Source: Choristoneura fumiferana
Lineage: Eukaryota > Arthropoda > Insecta > Lepidoptera > Tortricidae
Length of the DNA stretch: 64,000 nucleotides
Assembly (NCBI RefSeq): GCF_025370935.1
Contig: NC_133492.1
Span: 16,974,212-17,038,211 of the forward strand
Direction: 5' to 3'
The notes under the pieces: model-generated
What the model was told of the DNA's origin: nothing
The model's input: only the letters and a program-made list of their open reading frames with translations
The model's database searches: none
Translations under genes and position numbers: made by a program
Part shown: in pieces, positions 45,396-58,078 of the stretch
How positions within the stretch are numbered: the first letter of the stretch is position 1
Layout: each line of letters opens with the position of its first letter

Positions 45396-45701
45396 TGTGC
45401 AAGTGGCCTTTGATGGCGGGACGCACTCAGTTTTTATGCAACTTTAACCTATCAACTTATCCTATAAAATAAACTAGGTAGGTGCACACACACTATAACG
45501 GCCGATACCTAATCGTTATAGTGTGCGCACTGGCATACATCTTTATGCTCATTGAAAGCCCAACTAAACTATCAGCTGATAGAAAGTTTGCGGTCTACGG
45601 GGGCTCTTAGAACAAACGGAACAGGGGAACAAACGCATTATGGTAAAGGTACAATTGAAGTATATTAAACTAGCCTAAAAATAACTTAACTATATATACA
45701 A

Positions 45702-46051
45702 CTAGGGTTTATCCGCGGCTTCGCACACGTAAATCATTAGATCCAGCAGCTGAATTGAAATTTTGGGATTTTTGAAAAATACTTGTAGGAATTTTCGAAA
45801 ATTAAATCGTGGTTTTCATTGAAGTTACATTAAAAACAATCATGACTCTAAGCCCATCGGTTATGGTTTCGAGATTTTATCCCTATCCCGTGGGAATATC
45901 GGAATAAAAAGTGGCCTATGTTTTATTCCAGATGTCCAGCTATCTACATACCAAATTTCATCCAAATCCGTCCAGCCGTTTCAGCGTGAAGGAGTAACAA
46001 ACTCACTTACTCACACACTCACAAACTTTCGCATTTAAAATATAAGTAGGA
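45702..46051 (-). mobile_element. Nonautonomous Helitron
   Basis: Minus-strand TCCTACTTATATTTTAAATG ... AAGCCGCGGATAAACCCTAG. It shares CCGTTTCAGCGTGAAGGAGT and TTTATCCCTATCCCGTGGGA with the RpL17-intron copy. Confidence 0.85.
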
Positions 46052-46245
46052 TTCCCCCAATTCTTGTCCCTGCGGAAGTATCCATAAGGCTGGCTGCATT
46101 TCCGCGCTGTATCGTGCGTGACCCCAATATCATCATCATCATCATCATCCCAGCCTATATACGTCCCACTGCTGGGCACAGGCCTCCTCTCAGAACAAGA
46201 GGGCCCCAATATGTTGAGCGAGAAATGTACCAGCCCTATGGTCAT
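46052..46245 (-). mobile_element. LINE ORF2 terminal fragment split by a SINE
   Basis: Minus-strand IQRGNAASLMDTSAG is preceded, across the SINE insertion at 46131-46203, by the RAGTFLAQHI part. Confidence 0.6.
46131..46203 (-). mobile_element. SINE family 1 3' end, 9-bp TSD, inserted in a LINE remnant
   Basis: TSD CCCCAATAT at 46122-46130 and 46204-46212. The 73-bp insert is (ATC)n plus the last ~55 nt of the SINE, a severe 5' truncation. Confidence 0.85.
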
Positions 46246-47092
46246 TGGTTAATTTTGAGTTTGCATCGGAGTTTAAAAACAGCCCAACCCCCAAACATGT
46301 TGTTAAAAACAAAATCAAATGCATTTCCTCGAAATCAATACGTTCCTCCAATAAAAAACCTAATCACGCGATTACAGACCGTCGAGGTGATTGGGAAAAA
46401 GCTCTTCCAACTTTTTAAATTGGATCCGAGTCGAGCTCGGTTGCCCCCGAATGGCACTGGATGAAGCTTTAAGCTCAATACTTGTACTTGGCTATTAAAT
46501 TGCATCTTTGAGAAACGTTTACGGGAGTTCTGGAAGCTTTAGAACTTGGCGGTAGGTTGATTGTGTCGCGTTTTAGTTGTTTGTGAATTTAAAGGAATTC
46601 TTTAACTGTTAGGAGTCATTATCAATACGAAGAAACGGTTCAAGAAAAGGTAGAGTGCCTCGCTTTTTTTTTTTCGTCTGAGCGGAAGCACTACCGTGCC
46701 TCCAAATTCCTTGCACTTCTAAATAAACCCAGCTGAGTTCCGCGGCGTAAATTTAAATGTTTTTATTAATGTCTTAAAAATAAAACACTTTATTCAATTA
46801 AGTAATATTTAAAATATTAATAAGTATTTTGTCATTATCTCATGGTAACATTGACCTAAAAATTTAATAACATGTAAGTATACATTTTTGTAATGATTTA
46901 CAATTTAAGCGTGAATACAAAGCAGACAGACAGGCAGAGTTAGGTACTTGCCACTTTTTTAGTTATTAGGGCGAGCGGCATGCGCTTTTGGACTATCGGT
47001 GCCCTAGGTTCAAAAGTTATAATACCTATGTATTATAAGTTTTTCTGATTCAAGGTTTAGCCGCTAAAAGCATAATATGAAATGCAACTCAC

Positions 47093-50000
47093 CACATCGC
47101 GCGCGTCTTCCTCGGTGGTCTCGATGTCGACGCTTTCGTCGCTGTCGCGATCAGAGCTGCGCGAACGTGGGGAGCGGAGCGGCGAGCGGGGCGGTGAGCG
47201 GGGCGACGAGCGGGGCGGAGAGCGGGGCGACGTGCGCCGCGGCGACGCTACCGGTGACCTGCCAAACGCAAACGTTACGACTAACATCAGCGCACGGATT
47301 AGCGTATTGTTAGTACAATAATACTTTGGACATGACTTCAAAATCAATTAATAAATTAATTTCTTGTAATGAGGGCTATCGTTTTATGTCTCACTAGATG
47401 GCGCACTGTTGCGTGAGGTTTTTAAGTATGGCTTTCAAAGTCTGTTATTACGGACGTAAAAACAAAGTTTAGATTAAAATCATATTTATTACACCTTAAA
47501 ACCGTACCATAAATATATCGAGCAACTAGTGTTGCGTAGTCTCGTTTTGTTCGGAAAAAAGGGAGGACAAAAGTTTCCGAAAGACAAAACTGTCTCAAAA
47601 CACAGACATTCGTTGCCCTGGAACGCATATTTGCCATAATTAATTTCAGATATTGCAAAATATTCACAAAATTATTCTAATTATAAATAAACCCGCGTAC
47701 CTCACCCAAAATCTATGAGATTTGACATTTCGGAGACCTCACGCTACACTAGCGCCTCTAGTGGCGCATTCATACGCGATAGCCCTCATTACATTTGAAT
47801 TTCTAGAGAGGGGCCATCCATAAAGTCACACAAACAAAGGTCACACAAATTTAGACCATTTTTGTGGAATTATACGAGCGTTGCAACCGTCTCATTTTTC
47901 TAGAAACTTTTCTGTAAAAATGGTTGACTATTCTGATACAGTATTTTGAGGTATCTGGTAGGAATACTCTAACAAATAACCAAAAAAGGAATCAAATTTG
48001 AAAGACAATTCATATAAAAATGTGACTAGTAAAATGAGGCGGTTCAAACGCTCTAATAATCGCGCTTTTAGTATCACCTTGCCCCATAAGTTTCTTTAGT
48101 CTGATTAGTTAATCGAACTAACTGGAAATCAAAGGTTCACATTGCACGATCCGCGGGACCACGGGGTCTAAGGAAATGATGATTTCAATTGTCCGATTAA
48201 TCAATCAATAATAAATAAATGAACTAAACTAAACTAATAAAAAAAATCAAAATCATTTATTCAGTAAATAGGCCGCAATGGACACTTTTACACGTCATTT
48301 TTTAAACTACCAGCGCTTTCAGAAAGACCATCATTGCCAAGAAGATGAGCCGCAAGAAACTTGGCACAAAGTCATTTTTTCAAAATAAAATACATAAGTA
48401 TAAATAAAATACTTAACAGTACAAAATTAACGAAAAAAATACATTAAAAGAACAATAATAAAACAGGGCTGTATGGGGTCCAACGATACCGTATAATGAG
48501 TGACAACGATACCGGGTTTTGAAAGGAACTTCTAATTTTCGCCGCAGCCCTGACTTTACCTGGTGGGAGAGCGCGAGGTGGACATCGGCGGGGACGGCGA
48601 CGGGCGCCGCACGGGCCGGAAAGCGCGGGGCTCCTCCAGCGGCCCCACGCCACTCAGCGCCGTTAGGGCTCCTGGCATTGCAAATATACACATTGAATAC
48701 AAAATACCTATTGAAAGCGGAACAAATTTCTGGAATGACACTTGGACCAGCTCTTGCTAGCCTTCTATCCTGAGATCCAAAAGATCTCTCTGGACTGCGT
48801 CCCTCCAGTGGTACCTGGGACGACCATCCGGTCTACGTCCACTCGGTCTTCCCAAGTACGCTTACGAGTTGATCCTCTCCCAGCCTTTTCCACGTGTGTA
48901 AGATACGAGGAGTTTGGACGCTTTGGTCTCTCCAATAACATTGGTCTCAGACACTAGGACTACGTCTGTCGAAGAACCGATGAACGGTGGAGCAGACGAG
49001 TCCTCGAATGGAGGCCACGGAAGGGAAAACGTAGTGTAGGGCGTCCTGAGGCGCGGCGGACGGACGACCTTAAGAAAGGCTGAAGACAGAGTGTTGTGGC
49101 GCGCGATAGAAGAGGCCTATGTCCAGCAGTGGACTGCTGTAGGCTGATGATGATGAGGTCTTTAAATATAAGTCTAGAGACATGAAATTTTGCACGGACA
49201 TTCTTTACGCAACTAAAGAAAGATCATAGAGTATTTTTGCGAATTTGCGGGTAGTTAGTCTAGTTTACCTGGTGACCAGAGCGTAGGCTTGAGCCAGGGT
49301 ATGGCGTAGGGTAACGGCAGCCGCGCGCCCCACACGTAGTCGGCCAGGCGCGGCGCCGGCGCGTGCGCAGGGCTCGCCGCGCGCTTTGGCTCCTCCGGCT
49401 CCGGCCTGCGGAGCGACACTCGTCTGTGGCACGGATTAAAGCTGAACTTTGCGCTGAGGTTTGAAGTACTTGAATAATGTAGTTACACAATCGGTGAGAT
49501 ATACCTTTGGCCTCATCTGCACTTTACATCAGGTGAGATAAAGGTCAATCACGGTCAGTTTTATGTAAAAAAAAAGGTGTGAAATTCTGTTATTGCGCTC
49601 ACGAAACTAAAATAAAATAAATTAAAAAAAATCAAGAAACCTAGTTTAGTGATAGAATTGTGTTATGTATCTAACTCTGTTGTGACTTCGGGGCTTTCGA
49701 GAAAAGGGCTTGTACTTTCTTTAAACGCCGACTACATAGACCAATGTCTATCCTTGAGTTGTTGGTACGGAACTACTTATGGGAGGAGGTGACAATTTCT
49801 CATCAGATTCTCATTTGCTTGCCTCCCTCTCATACTAAAAAACCTTAACTTAAAGTTCAACAGTCGGGACCTATTCAAAATCATGACCAGCTCTAAAATT
49901 CTCGGTTGTATACTTTGCACAAAGACGTGGACTACATGCTGTACCTATTTTGCCTCTAAGCCCTTAGCTTCCCTTTAACAGACTATTAAGCTCGTCATTT

Positions 50001-52478
50001 GTATATACCTAGCAGCCGACAGCATCCTCTTCCTGGTTCCCCCATTGAACATAGCCTTAACGTCCTCCCAAGCGTGCACGACTTCATCGGGCGGTGCTCC
50101 GCTGAGCTTCATGTGTCGCCGCCAGGAGTTGAAGTTAGCGGCGTCAGGTTGGATGTACTTGTCGCCGGGGCCGACGCGGTGGGAGTGGAAGATGAACTTG
50201 TTGGGGGAGAAGAACAGGCCGCAGTATGCGCACTTGATGCACTTAGCGCGGGAGGAGTTGTACCTGGTAAATAAGTGAACTATAATCTTGATGCACTTAA
50301 ACTAGTTTGTTGTCATTATAGAAACTGGAAACGAGAGATCGGTTTATTTTTCTTTCTCGTTGGGATCTTCAGGAAAACGAAGATAACTGACGAGATCCTA
50401 GCGATATTAACATTCTAGTTGTACTGTACAGTCGAGGTTTAGGATAATACTCTTTAGTACCTTGTCACTTACAGTGTTTTCTGTCAAGTTTTATACAAAA
50501 GTGACAAAAGTTGAAACATGAAGACACAGCGACATGTACTAATAGATAAGTAGAGATATCTTTGACCTCCACTCTAAATACCCGTCACGTCCGTGCAATA
50601 AATATTAGTTTCAGAGAACTTAAATTAATACCTACGACTAGACATACTTAATGCATTTGACATTTTTGATGTTTAAAGAATTGAAAAATAAGTTTTAATT
50701 AAAAAAAAAACAATATATATCTGTTCCATTTCAGAATGATTATGCCATTACTTTAAGTCCTATGTACCTATTTCAAAAGATGATCAAGCAACAGGATAAG
50801 TACAGCTATGATATTCGAAGCAAATAGCATAATAAGTCAAGGAACATGAAATCAAGTGAAGATTCTTGAAGAGCTAATCAGTGTAGCAGTTCCGCTTCTC
50901 CTAAATTGACCCATGGTAATGCTACAGTACCTGGCAGGCAGGAAGGCACCGCGGCAGCCCCAAGCACACTCATGGTGCACAGCGAAAGCGAAGTCGTCTG
51001 GTAGTCTCGGAGGTGCGTTATCACCCAGGAATGACTTGCAAAGTCTCTCCGCTTCACGACGGGTTATCATTCCTGAGATCGTAAAATAAAAAGATCCAAT
51101 AAAACTTGGAAATTTAGGCGAGTCCAGTAGCAGTGCCTAATCATTACACGACTGTTTGAAAGCAACACGATTCTACTGTAAACACAAATTGTGCATTGGG
51201 CAAAGAATTAAATGGTGCATAATGGGACTTTGCTGCCTGCTTATAGTATACTTAGTGTCACTTTTGTCGGCTCTAGATTTTATTTGGCAGATAAATGTGT
51301 TGCCGTCTCCGTCTATTCAAACAAAACAAACGGAGACACCAGGTGTCTTAGTTCTCTTGGCTTTTGCAAATTCTAACTATCTATCAATCTTGCTAATCTT
51401 GCTATATTTGTCGTAGTCTGCAACGTTATCATTGGAGCTCCACTACACTTAGTGGAGCCACTGCTCATATAGCCCACCTATTGCAGCATGCAGCAGACAT
51501 GTCCAGTCCAGTTCCAATAGTTTTTAGTTCAAAAACTGTCTTAACTGTTAAGATAATCGTTGGCGGAAACAGGTTTGCGACTGGCAACCACGAACTGGAA
51601 GATGGCGAGAGTTACTTTCAATCAATGGGTGCATATGGCAACTTTTCATTTATTGCGACGTTCAATAAGCTGTCCTTTACCCAATATTTGGCTTTCGGCT
51701 GATAATGAAAACTGCCTTACCGCATCGCCTTGAAGACACCGGCATGGCACCAGCACGCCTTAAGATCTCGAGCTGAACTGGAGTGCATTGCACGCAGGTG
51801 ATCCCGAGTGCGACCCGGCGGTTGTGGATCTCGTTATAGGAGAACTGCTTCAGTAGCGTGTTTGAGATCTGTGCGAGGCAAAGACGCTCTATGCCCTCGA
51901 TGACCAGGGACACGATCGGCACGCCGTATAGCAAAACTGTGCTGACCTGGTGAGGACGAAGCGGCTTAATGACATTTGATCATGTTATTTACAATAAGGT
52001 TACCTACGTGACCCTTTAGTGGAGGTTTTGGAAATACCGCGCTTGCGTAAGGGGCGCCGGGGATTGAGATAAGTATATACCCGGCTGACTGAGCTCCGCT
52101 CGGGCTAAACTCAGTACCAAGCGTTTTCCCAGAAATAAGACCAAGCTAGATCGACTTTACATCCCCGAAAACCCCTACATACAAAATTTCATCGAAATCG
52201 TTGGAGCCGTTTCGACTTATATCTACAAGATTGCTCGTTTAAAGGTATTTGATAGATTGCAAGAGATGGTAACACCATCATCCAGATTCATCAAGAAATC
52301 CCAACTAGAGCACCCGAATTTTCTTCTCATTTTTTTTATGACTTAGTTTCGTTAAGCAAACGCATTTCTATAAGAAACAACTTACCTGGTTCGGTTTGGC
52401 GCTTAGCTGGATTGCCTTGTGGTCGGAGCGAGGTTTCAGCGACTCCCGCGGGGACATGGCCAGATTGGTGGCCTCCAT
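47093..52478 (-). CDS. fuss: Fussel/SKOR Smad-binding transcriptional corepressor (Ski/Sno family), N-terminal 383 codons
   Basis: Seven coding exons: 52386-52478, 51721-51946, 50931-51072, 50009-50263, 49269-49423, 48560-48671 and 47093-47258. Phases match at every junction (0,1,2,2,1,2,0) and all are GT-AG. The ATG (52478) lies one base inside an exon opened by TTTTTTGCAG, so a noncoding exon lies further right. Residues about 35-125 are the Ski/Sno/Dachshund domain (EIHNRRVALGITCVQCTPVQ). Residues about 135-238 are the c-Ski SMAD4-binding domain with its zinc ligands (HHECAWGCRG, KCIKCAYCGLFFSPNKFIFH) and the Fussel/SKOR-type stretch QPDAANFNSWRRHMKLSG. Residues 305-365 are an Arg/Ser/Pro-rich segment (RSPPRSSPRSPPRSPL) followed by an acidic patch. 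Family members act in the nucleus, mostly in neurons, repressing or modulating BMP/TGF-beta Smad output. The exon ending at 47093 has no stop, so the gene continues left, probably to 23065-23209. Introns hold LINE, SINE and MITE copies. Confidence 0.93.
47368..47790 (-). mobile_element. MITE family A, copy 3, in a fuss intron
   Basis: 423 bp, inverted relative to the other two copies, lying between fuss exons 47093-47258 and 48560-48671. The immediate flanks TGT/ACA suggest a TA target if the element is taken to start at ATGAGGG. Confidence 0.85.
48240..48375 (-). repeat. Retroelement-like 3' end in a fuss intron
   Basis: The minus strand reads AAGTTTCTTGCGGCTCATCT and ends AATGATTTTGATTTTTTT. 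A related plus-strand tail is at 57945-58078 (GTTTCTTGCCGGATTCTTCT ... AAGATATTTTGACTTTGACT). Confidence 0.55.
48762..49162. mobile_element. Two LINE 3' ends head to head in a fuss intron
   Basis: 48762-48955 on the minus strand reads LLERPKRPNSSYLTHVEKAG..., and 48960-49162 on the plus strand reads RRVLEWRPRKGKRSVGRPEA, ending CTATGTCCAGCAGTGGAC and GATGATGATGA. Both are RT C-terminal tails of related LINEs in opposite orientation. Confidence 0.65.
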
Positions 52479-52505
52479 CCTGCAAAAAAGCAGCCAATGA
52501 GTAGG

Positions 52506-52637
52506 TACCGTCAAGGAAACTGGACCTTTTCACAGTCAATATCGCTATAATTTCTTTGGCAGATGCATCGAATGTCAATATGACATCAGTAGCACAAAGG
52601 TTCCACTCTGGTAGGTGATTCAGTTTCGTTGACGGTA
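52506..52637. mobile_element. fuss: MITE family D, copy 27 bp upstream of the fuss ATG exon
   Basis: TACCGTCAAGGAAACTGG...CAGTTTCGTTGACGGTA, 132 bp. It ends 27 nt before the exon boundary (52479), so it forms the intronic region immediately before that acceptor, close to where the branch point should be. Confidence 0.75.
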
Positions 52638-53366
52638 CCTAGAGGCCGCAATGTTTTAGGGGCCTCCGCTAACTTACGGCCTAGTCCCCGCGCGGCGTGC
52701 TGCTTCAATAGAATTCAAGAGCAGAGACCCGCCTCATGCAGCGCTGGTCTATCTGATGCCATGGCCGTGAAACAAGCACGCTGCGCCTGCGCGTGCAAGT
52801 TAGTGGAAGGAAACCCTTCGATATTTACCATTAGACCATTCCTTACACTTATCAAACAACAGTACTTAATTTATTTTCGGAGATAGATTTGGACAGAATT
52901 TGGGGCTATCAAAATTATGCATAATAAGATTCGGCCATGTTAATATTGCGCTAATATAACTAAAGTTTAAGATTCGGCGTAAATAAATTATGCGAAACCT
53001 GTTATGCGTAACAAGTTTCGGACATTAAAAAATATGCCAAAAAATGTTTAGTCAATTTCTCCTTTCAACCGTCGGGCAACTTTTAATCTGGGTGTAAAGT
53101 TTTCGCAGGACACAGATAAAGTAGGAAGCAACAACTAGTACTGAATACCACACCGCGTATAACATTATGCTTAGAAGGGGCTTTGCTAACACTTATAATT
53201 CATAGATAACTACAGAGTACGGAACCATCGATGCGCTAGCCTGGCTCACACTTGGCAAATCTTTTTCTTATATTCTTCTTCTTCTTAAATTTAAGAGCTA
53301 TGCTCTTGTCGGTGGAGTAATCGCCACTCTTATCAAACATACCAAAATATTTTTTTAAAGTTTGCC

Positions 53367-53724
53367 TACAGTCAAGTATAAATAAATCTATTGGAACCAC
53401 TCAAAAATATGACTTGAAAGATGAAAAAGAGGGCTTGGGCCATAGTTCCTACGCGGGCCCAGTGCGTATTGGGAACTTCATACACACCATTGAATTACTT
53501 CGCAGGTGTGTGCAGGTTTCCTCACGATGTTACCTTCGCCGTAAAACTCGTGGTAAATTTTAAATGTAATTTCGCACATGAATTTCGAAAAACTCAGAGG
53601 TGCGGGCCGGGGTTTGAACCCACGATCCTCTGCTACTACGACCTTATTGCGTCGGAATAAGAGTCTGTGGTAGGTACTTATTTTTGAAACTTTGAATAAG
53701 TTCATATTTTAACACTTGACTGTA
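53367..53724. mobile_element. MITE family C split by a SINE
   Basis: The outer parts (53367-53426 and 53640-53724) align to the inverse of 36161-36293. The junction motif CAAAAATATG...CTACGACCTTATTGCGTC is contiguous in the intact copy. The interruption is a truncated SINE. Confidence 0.75.
53427..53639 (-). mobile_element. SINE family 1, truncated at both ends, inside MITE family C
   Basis: AGAGGGCTTGGGCCATAGTT to GGGTTTGAACCCACGATCCT. It splits the MITE at 53367-53724. Confidence 0.8.
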
Positions 53725-55395
53725 CCTAAAGTCTCTTTTTCCAAATATGTTTTCCAAGGCGAAGCAAAGTATGCTTTGTATTGCGCTAGTAAACGCCATA
53801 ATGCCAACTGCCCAGTGCTGCGAGCCCATCAAAACGGGGAAAAAACAACGCAATAACTGTAACGCATTTTGCCCAAAACTAACGACATCTACATACAACT
53901 ATTAAGCGAATAAAAGAGGACATTAGAGTAAAATGACTTCATTTACTTTGCCGGTCAATAAAACAGCACAGTGGTTCGGAACAAAGCGTCGCCGCGACAA
54001 AGGGCGCCGTGTGAACTGTATCGAATATCAATCGCCGGCGAGGGCTACCGCCATTATTGAAATTAGGATATTTATTGGACTTGTTTAACATGTTTATAAT
54101 ATAAATGTTACTAGTCAGATTTTGAAGGTAATACTTTTTCGTACTAAACTTAGTTGTACTTAGTTTTTTTTTTAAATGGCTCTGCCCACCTGAAAACAAT
54201 TTTGCCAGGTTTGCTAGTGGATGTTGTCGGAAAAAATATAGAAAACGAAATAAGAGAGGTAACGGTGAATAAACGAAGACAGCGCAAATAAATCTGTACC
54301 AAAATAATTCTAAGCGGAAATTAAATTTGGCTTTAAGTATTCACATTTATCTTTGCTTTATTTCACTAAAACGGGCTACATGAAATTAAATAAGAGAATA
54401 AGTCAAGTTGACAGTATTTGTAAATGATACCTCGACTGAAACTGGATGTGGTAGTCACGAAGAGAATAAGCTGATTTTGCATCAACCTCATCCATTTATC
54501 TACCATTTCATTTTATATCTCTGCCTGTTTGTTTATAATGTGAAAACAAAAATTTCGAATTGATCTCTCTTCTAAGTCGGTACACATTTTGACAGATTGG
54601 TCACGGTCATCTCATCGGTTGGGGTTGAAGATAAGTATTTTCATGACAACTTCAATTGATACGCCCTTTAAAACCTCGTATCATAAACTGCATGCCCCGT
54701 TTCGCGTCAAAACATTAATTAAACCGCTGCAAAACATGTCAAGACTCAAGTTTAAAGTGATAAATCTCCAGCCCTAATGTCAAAAATCAACATAGGGCTG
54801 GCACAAGCGGCCGCGACAACGGGCCATTATGGCTCCGATTAGTTTGCCCGCGCCACCCCTGCGGGCCAAATAATTGATTAAGTTAAATGACATTACATTA
54901 ATGTAATGATTGCATATGTTAGTGTTCGTTTTTGTAGCGTTCGAGGGTTTATTAGCTGTTATCTGTTGTTTTGTGAAAGCCCGTAAGCAATTATAGGCAA
55001 CTTTTATTACTGTTAGTCACATGATTTTATGAATTTTTGAGCGGGACGTTTATAAAATCAATAGGTATAGTCAAAGTCAGATTTATACTTTCTGTCTAGG
55101 TAGTTACAGTAGGATCGGGTTACTTTAACCCTGACGGGGAACTTTCGGTAATGAAATCAGTTTGTTCCAGGTTTTATTATTGCACTGCAATTATGACACA
55201 TTGCTATATGGTTAGTTTTAACTAACCACTTACGCTTTAGTGTTTTTATTAGATCTTTCTATAATATTGTTTCCATATTATGGGCCAAAGTTATTAAAAT
55301 ACGTAGTTTTATTCCCAGAACAATACAGGTCCAACTAAAAAAAGGTATATTAGGTACAATAAAATTAAATAAGCTAAAACTATAATAAATCTAAA

Positions 55396-55500
55396 AATGG
55401 ACCCTGCGGCATGGTACCAAAGATGCTGGCAGCATTTCCCCGCTGGATCGCAAGACTGATGTGTTGAGCGAGGAAACTGCCAGCTCTTCGGTCTCCTGTG
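55396..55500 (-). mobile_element. LINE ORF2 terminal fragment
   Basis: Minus-strand GDRRAGSFLAQHISLAIQRG then NAASIFGTMPQGPF, the least damaged of the three fragments. Confidence 0.65.
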
Positions 55501-56665
55501 GTATCTCTGAGTCTCTTATAGTTATTTATCATTAGGTCAAAGTACTCCGACCTTACAGTAATCTAAATGCTCCAAAGAAACTATAACACATATGAACAAA
55601 GGTTTCCTACTCACACCCTCCAAGTAAAACGTCATCGCCAAGCATCACCCTCGTCTCAAATAAAAAAGCGAACAAAATATCATCACCATATTAATCATAT
55701 CCCGCATTTCACGGCTCAACTGCGCGGGCGCGGGACTGGTAATTATTTCGCCGTATGCCATATGGAGGGCACATCTGCACTTGTCTTACGGAACTAATGC
55801 TATCTGTTACAATTTCGACGGTTTTTGTTGGCATTGATTTTTTGGGGTGGCCTTGGTGATTAACTACACTCCACCTGAACATGGAAAAGTGGATGTTAAT
55901 AAGTTTCATTAAAATTTTCATTTTCAATGCAAGCTTTTTTTGTTGATTCTAATTTTTGATGATTGTATTTGTATTGTTATCCAACTCACATATACTAAAT
56001 GTCAAGTCAACTGACTATTGGATGTGGGTCAAATGAACTAGCATGTTTAGCCCAAAAACAACAACAACGAACAGGGCAAAAATAAAAGCTTGTAAAAAAC
56101 CGTGGCCTTTATTGTATGGTTATTTTTTACTACCTTTTGTCCTATGGTACCAAAGTATATTTTGTTTCATGTCATGATGCACTGACAATTTAAACACCTA
56201 AATTTTTAGGTGTCAGGTATTCATTTTTTTATCTTTTGGGAGCATTACTTAAATCATATTTTTAATAAAAACTAGATAAACTAATCGGGGTAAGTCCACA
56301 AGCTAAGGTATTTTATTCGGTAACTATGAATAAGAAGTGAACATTTTGATGGCATTTGAACATTTGGGTGACATAGTTTTAGTCTTAGTTTTAGGTGGTA
56401 CTTATGGAGCCAAAATAAACCTTTCTTTCTTCTTTCTTTCATATTATGTATCTTGTGTAAGCTGCTAGCTAGGCATTCAAAACAATAACTGACTGAGATA
56501 AATCTAAGTCCACGCGGACGAAGTGGCGGGCACAGCTAGTTTTTAATAAAATATAGACATCCCATTACATCTAGGTATCTGCTAACATTAATTAGGAAGG
56601 TAGGTACATGATAACACAACCTCTTATAAAGTACTTAATGATCAGAAGAAATTCAAGACAAAAAG

Positions 56666-56760
56666 TATACTGAGCGGCAAAAAATCTGGCCCTCAAATGT
56701 ATGCAGTAACAGGTAATTTTGTTTGTAGAGTGGGCCAAATTTTGTGCGGCTGAGTAGCTA
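56666..56760. mobile_element. Short MITE, second copy
   Basis: TATACTGAGCGGCAAAAAAT...GTGCGGCTGAGTAGCTA, aligned in reverse with 9713-9805 (shared GGCCCTCAAATGTATGCAGT). Confidence 0.75.
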
Positions 56761-57596
56761 TATTTTACTCATATCTTAAAAACTGGCCAAAATTTCTATG
56801 ATCCCTCATCTATCGAGTTATGGGTAACAAATAAAAAAGTAACCACATTATCTTACTCACAAAAAGCTAACACGTATTACACGCGCCCTAAAAAAACTAC
56901 CCTACATATCGACAAGTACCGAATTGCGGACAAATCCCGCACGCATTGACAACATGTTGTGCATTTCTGCGGATAATCCCGGATCGGGACACTCGAGCGT
57001 CTGTCGAGCTTGTAGGGTGACTATGATACGTGTATACACATTTTTCTATTGTACGTACCTACTTAGAGTTTCAATCACTGTTGTATACTAACCTTCGAAG
57101 CGAAATGAGTTTTTCAAGATTTTTTAATATCATGTGACTATCTCATGACCATGACGAATTTTCTTGTAATTTTTCTTATCACGAATTTTATATCTCATAA
57201 AAATTGGATTTATTCAAAAACTAACGATCACATTTTTTTGTTATGGTAGCTACTTTTAGTATGGCCTGCTATCTTAAATACTATGAGCAAATCGGCAGCG
57301 GGCTGTTCTCATCGCATTTGAAATCTTATCGCAGACACGTGTCATCATATAAGACGTAGCAAGTTCACTGTTGGACATAGGCCTCTCCCTCCGTCTTCGT
57401 TCGAGAACTTTTCTGTGCCAACGGCCATCCTGTTCTCCGTACTATATGCCCTGATCATTGGCACTTCAACTCGTTTTTCTACGACGTACGTAGAATCTAC
57501 GTAACTCCTCATTCCTGATTTGATCCCGTAGAGAAACCCCGACCAGAATTCTCTCAATAGCTCGCTGAGCAACTCGGAGCTTATTCATAAAACCTA

Positions 57597-57721
57597 TACC
57601 CCCTTATTCATAAAACTTAACAAGCCTATGTTAACTAACAAATGCTTTGTCCCTTTCTAAAACGAATTTTAGCGGCATTTTAACTAAAATAGGTTTGATT
57701 GTCGTTTATGAATAAGGGGGT
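57597..57721. mobile_element. MITE (TIR ACCCCCTTATTCATAAA)
   Basis: ACCCCCTTATTCATAAAACT...CGTTTATGAATAAGGGGGT, 125 bp. A partial extra copy of the end (GCTTATTCATAAAACCTATA) lies immediately to its left. Confidence 0.75.
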
Positions 57722-57944
57722 TAGTCTTTATCTTTGCTATATTTAATACGAGTAGGTACTGTTACCTTGTAATTTTCATTCTGTGTACCTGTTTTCTGTA
57801 TCGCTTCATTATTTCTGGTGTACAATAAAGAGTCATTGTATTGTATTGTACTGTGTATTCCTATTACTCGCATGACGCAAGTCGCGCAGTATGCTGTCCC
57901 GCACACCTCGCAGGCTCCGCAGAAAACCAGCGCCGTTAACTTAA

Positions 57945-58078
57945 CAACGTTTCTTGCCGGATTCTTCTCAACAGAGGTTTTTCCGAACCGGTGGTAATTT
58001 TTTTTTGACATTCATAAGTGCTTGTTATAGCCTAAATTGAATAAAGATATTTTGACTTTGACTTTGATTTTGAACGCT
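57945..58078 (+). repeat. Retroelement-like 3' end
   Basis: ACAACGTTTCTTGCCGGATT to TTTTGACTTTGACTTTGATT, preceded by another tail fragment (GTGTACAATAAAGAGTCATT, 57815-57855). Confidence 0.55.

Larger units (their letters stand above)
23210..47092. other. Presumed giant fuss intron (24 kb)
   Basis: No spliced gene seen. Apart from the elements listed separately, I see nothing in 23250-24080, 29100-29690, 30560-31050, 31700-33470, 38300-38980, 43740-44510 and 46260-47050 beyond AT-rich sequence and short microsatellites. Confidence 0.5.

Noticed and set aside
47077..47321. Plus-strand ESGERGGERGDERGG-type frames at 47.1 kb
   Set aside because: Antisense shadows of the Arg/Ser/Pro repeat exon of fuss.
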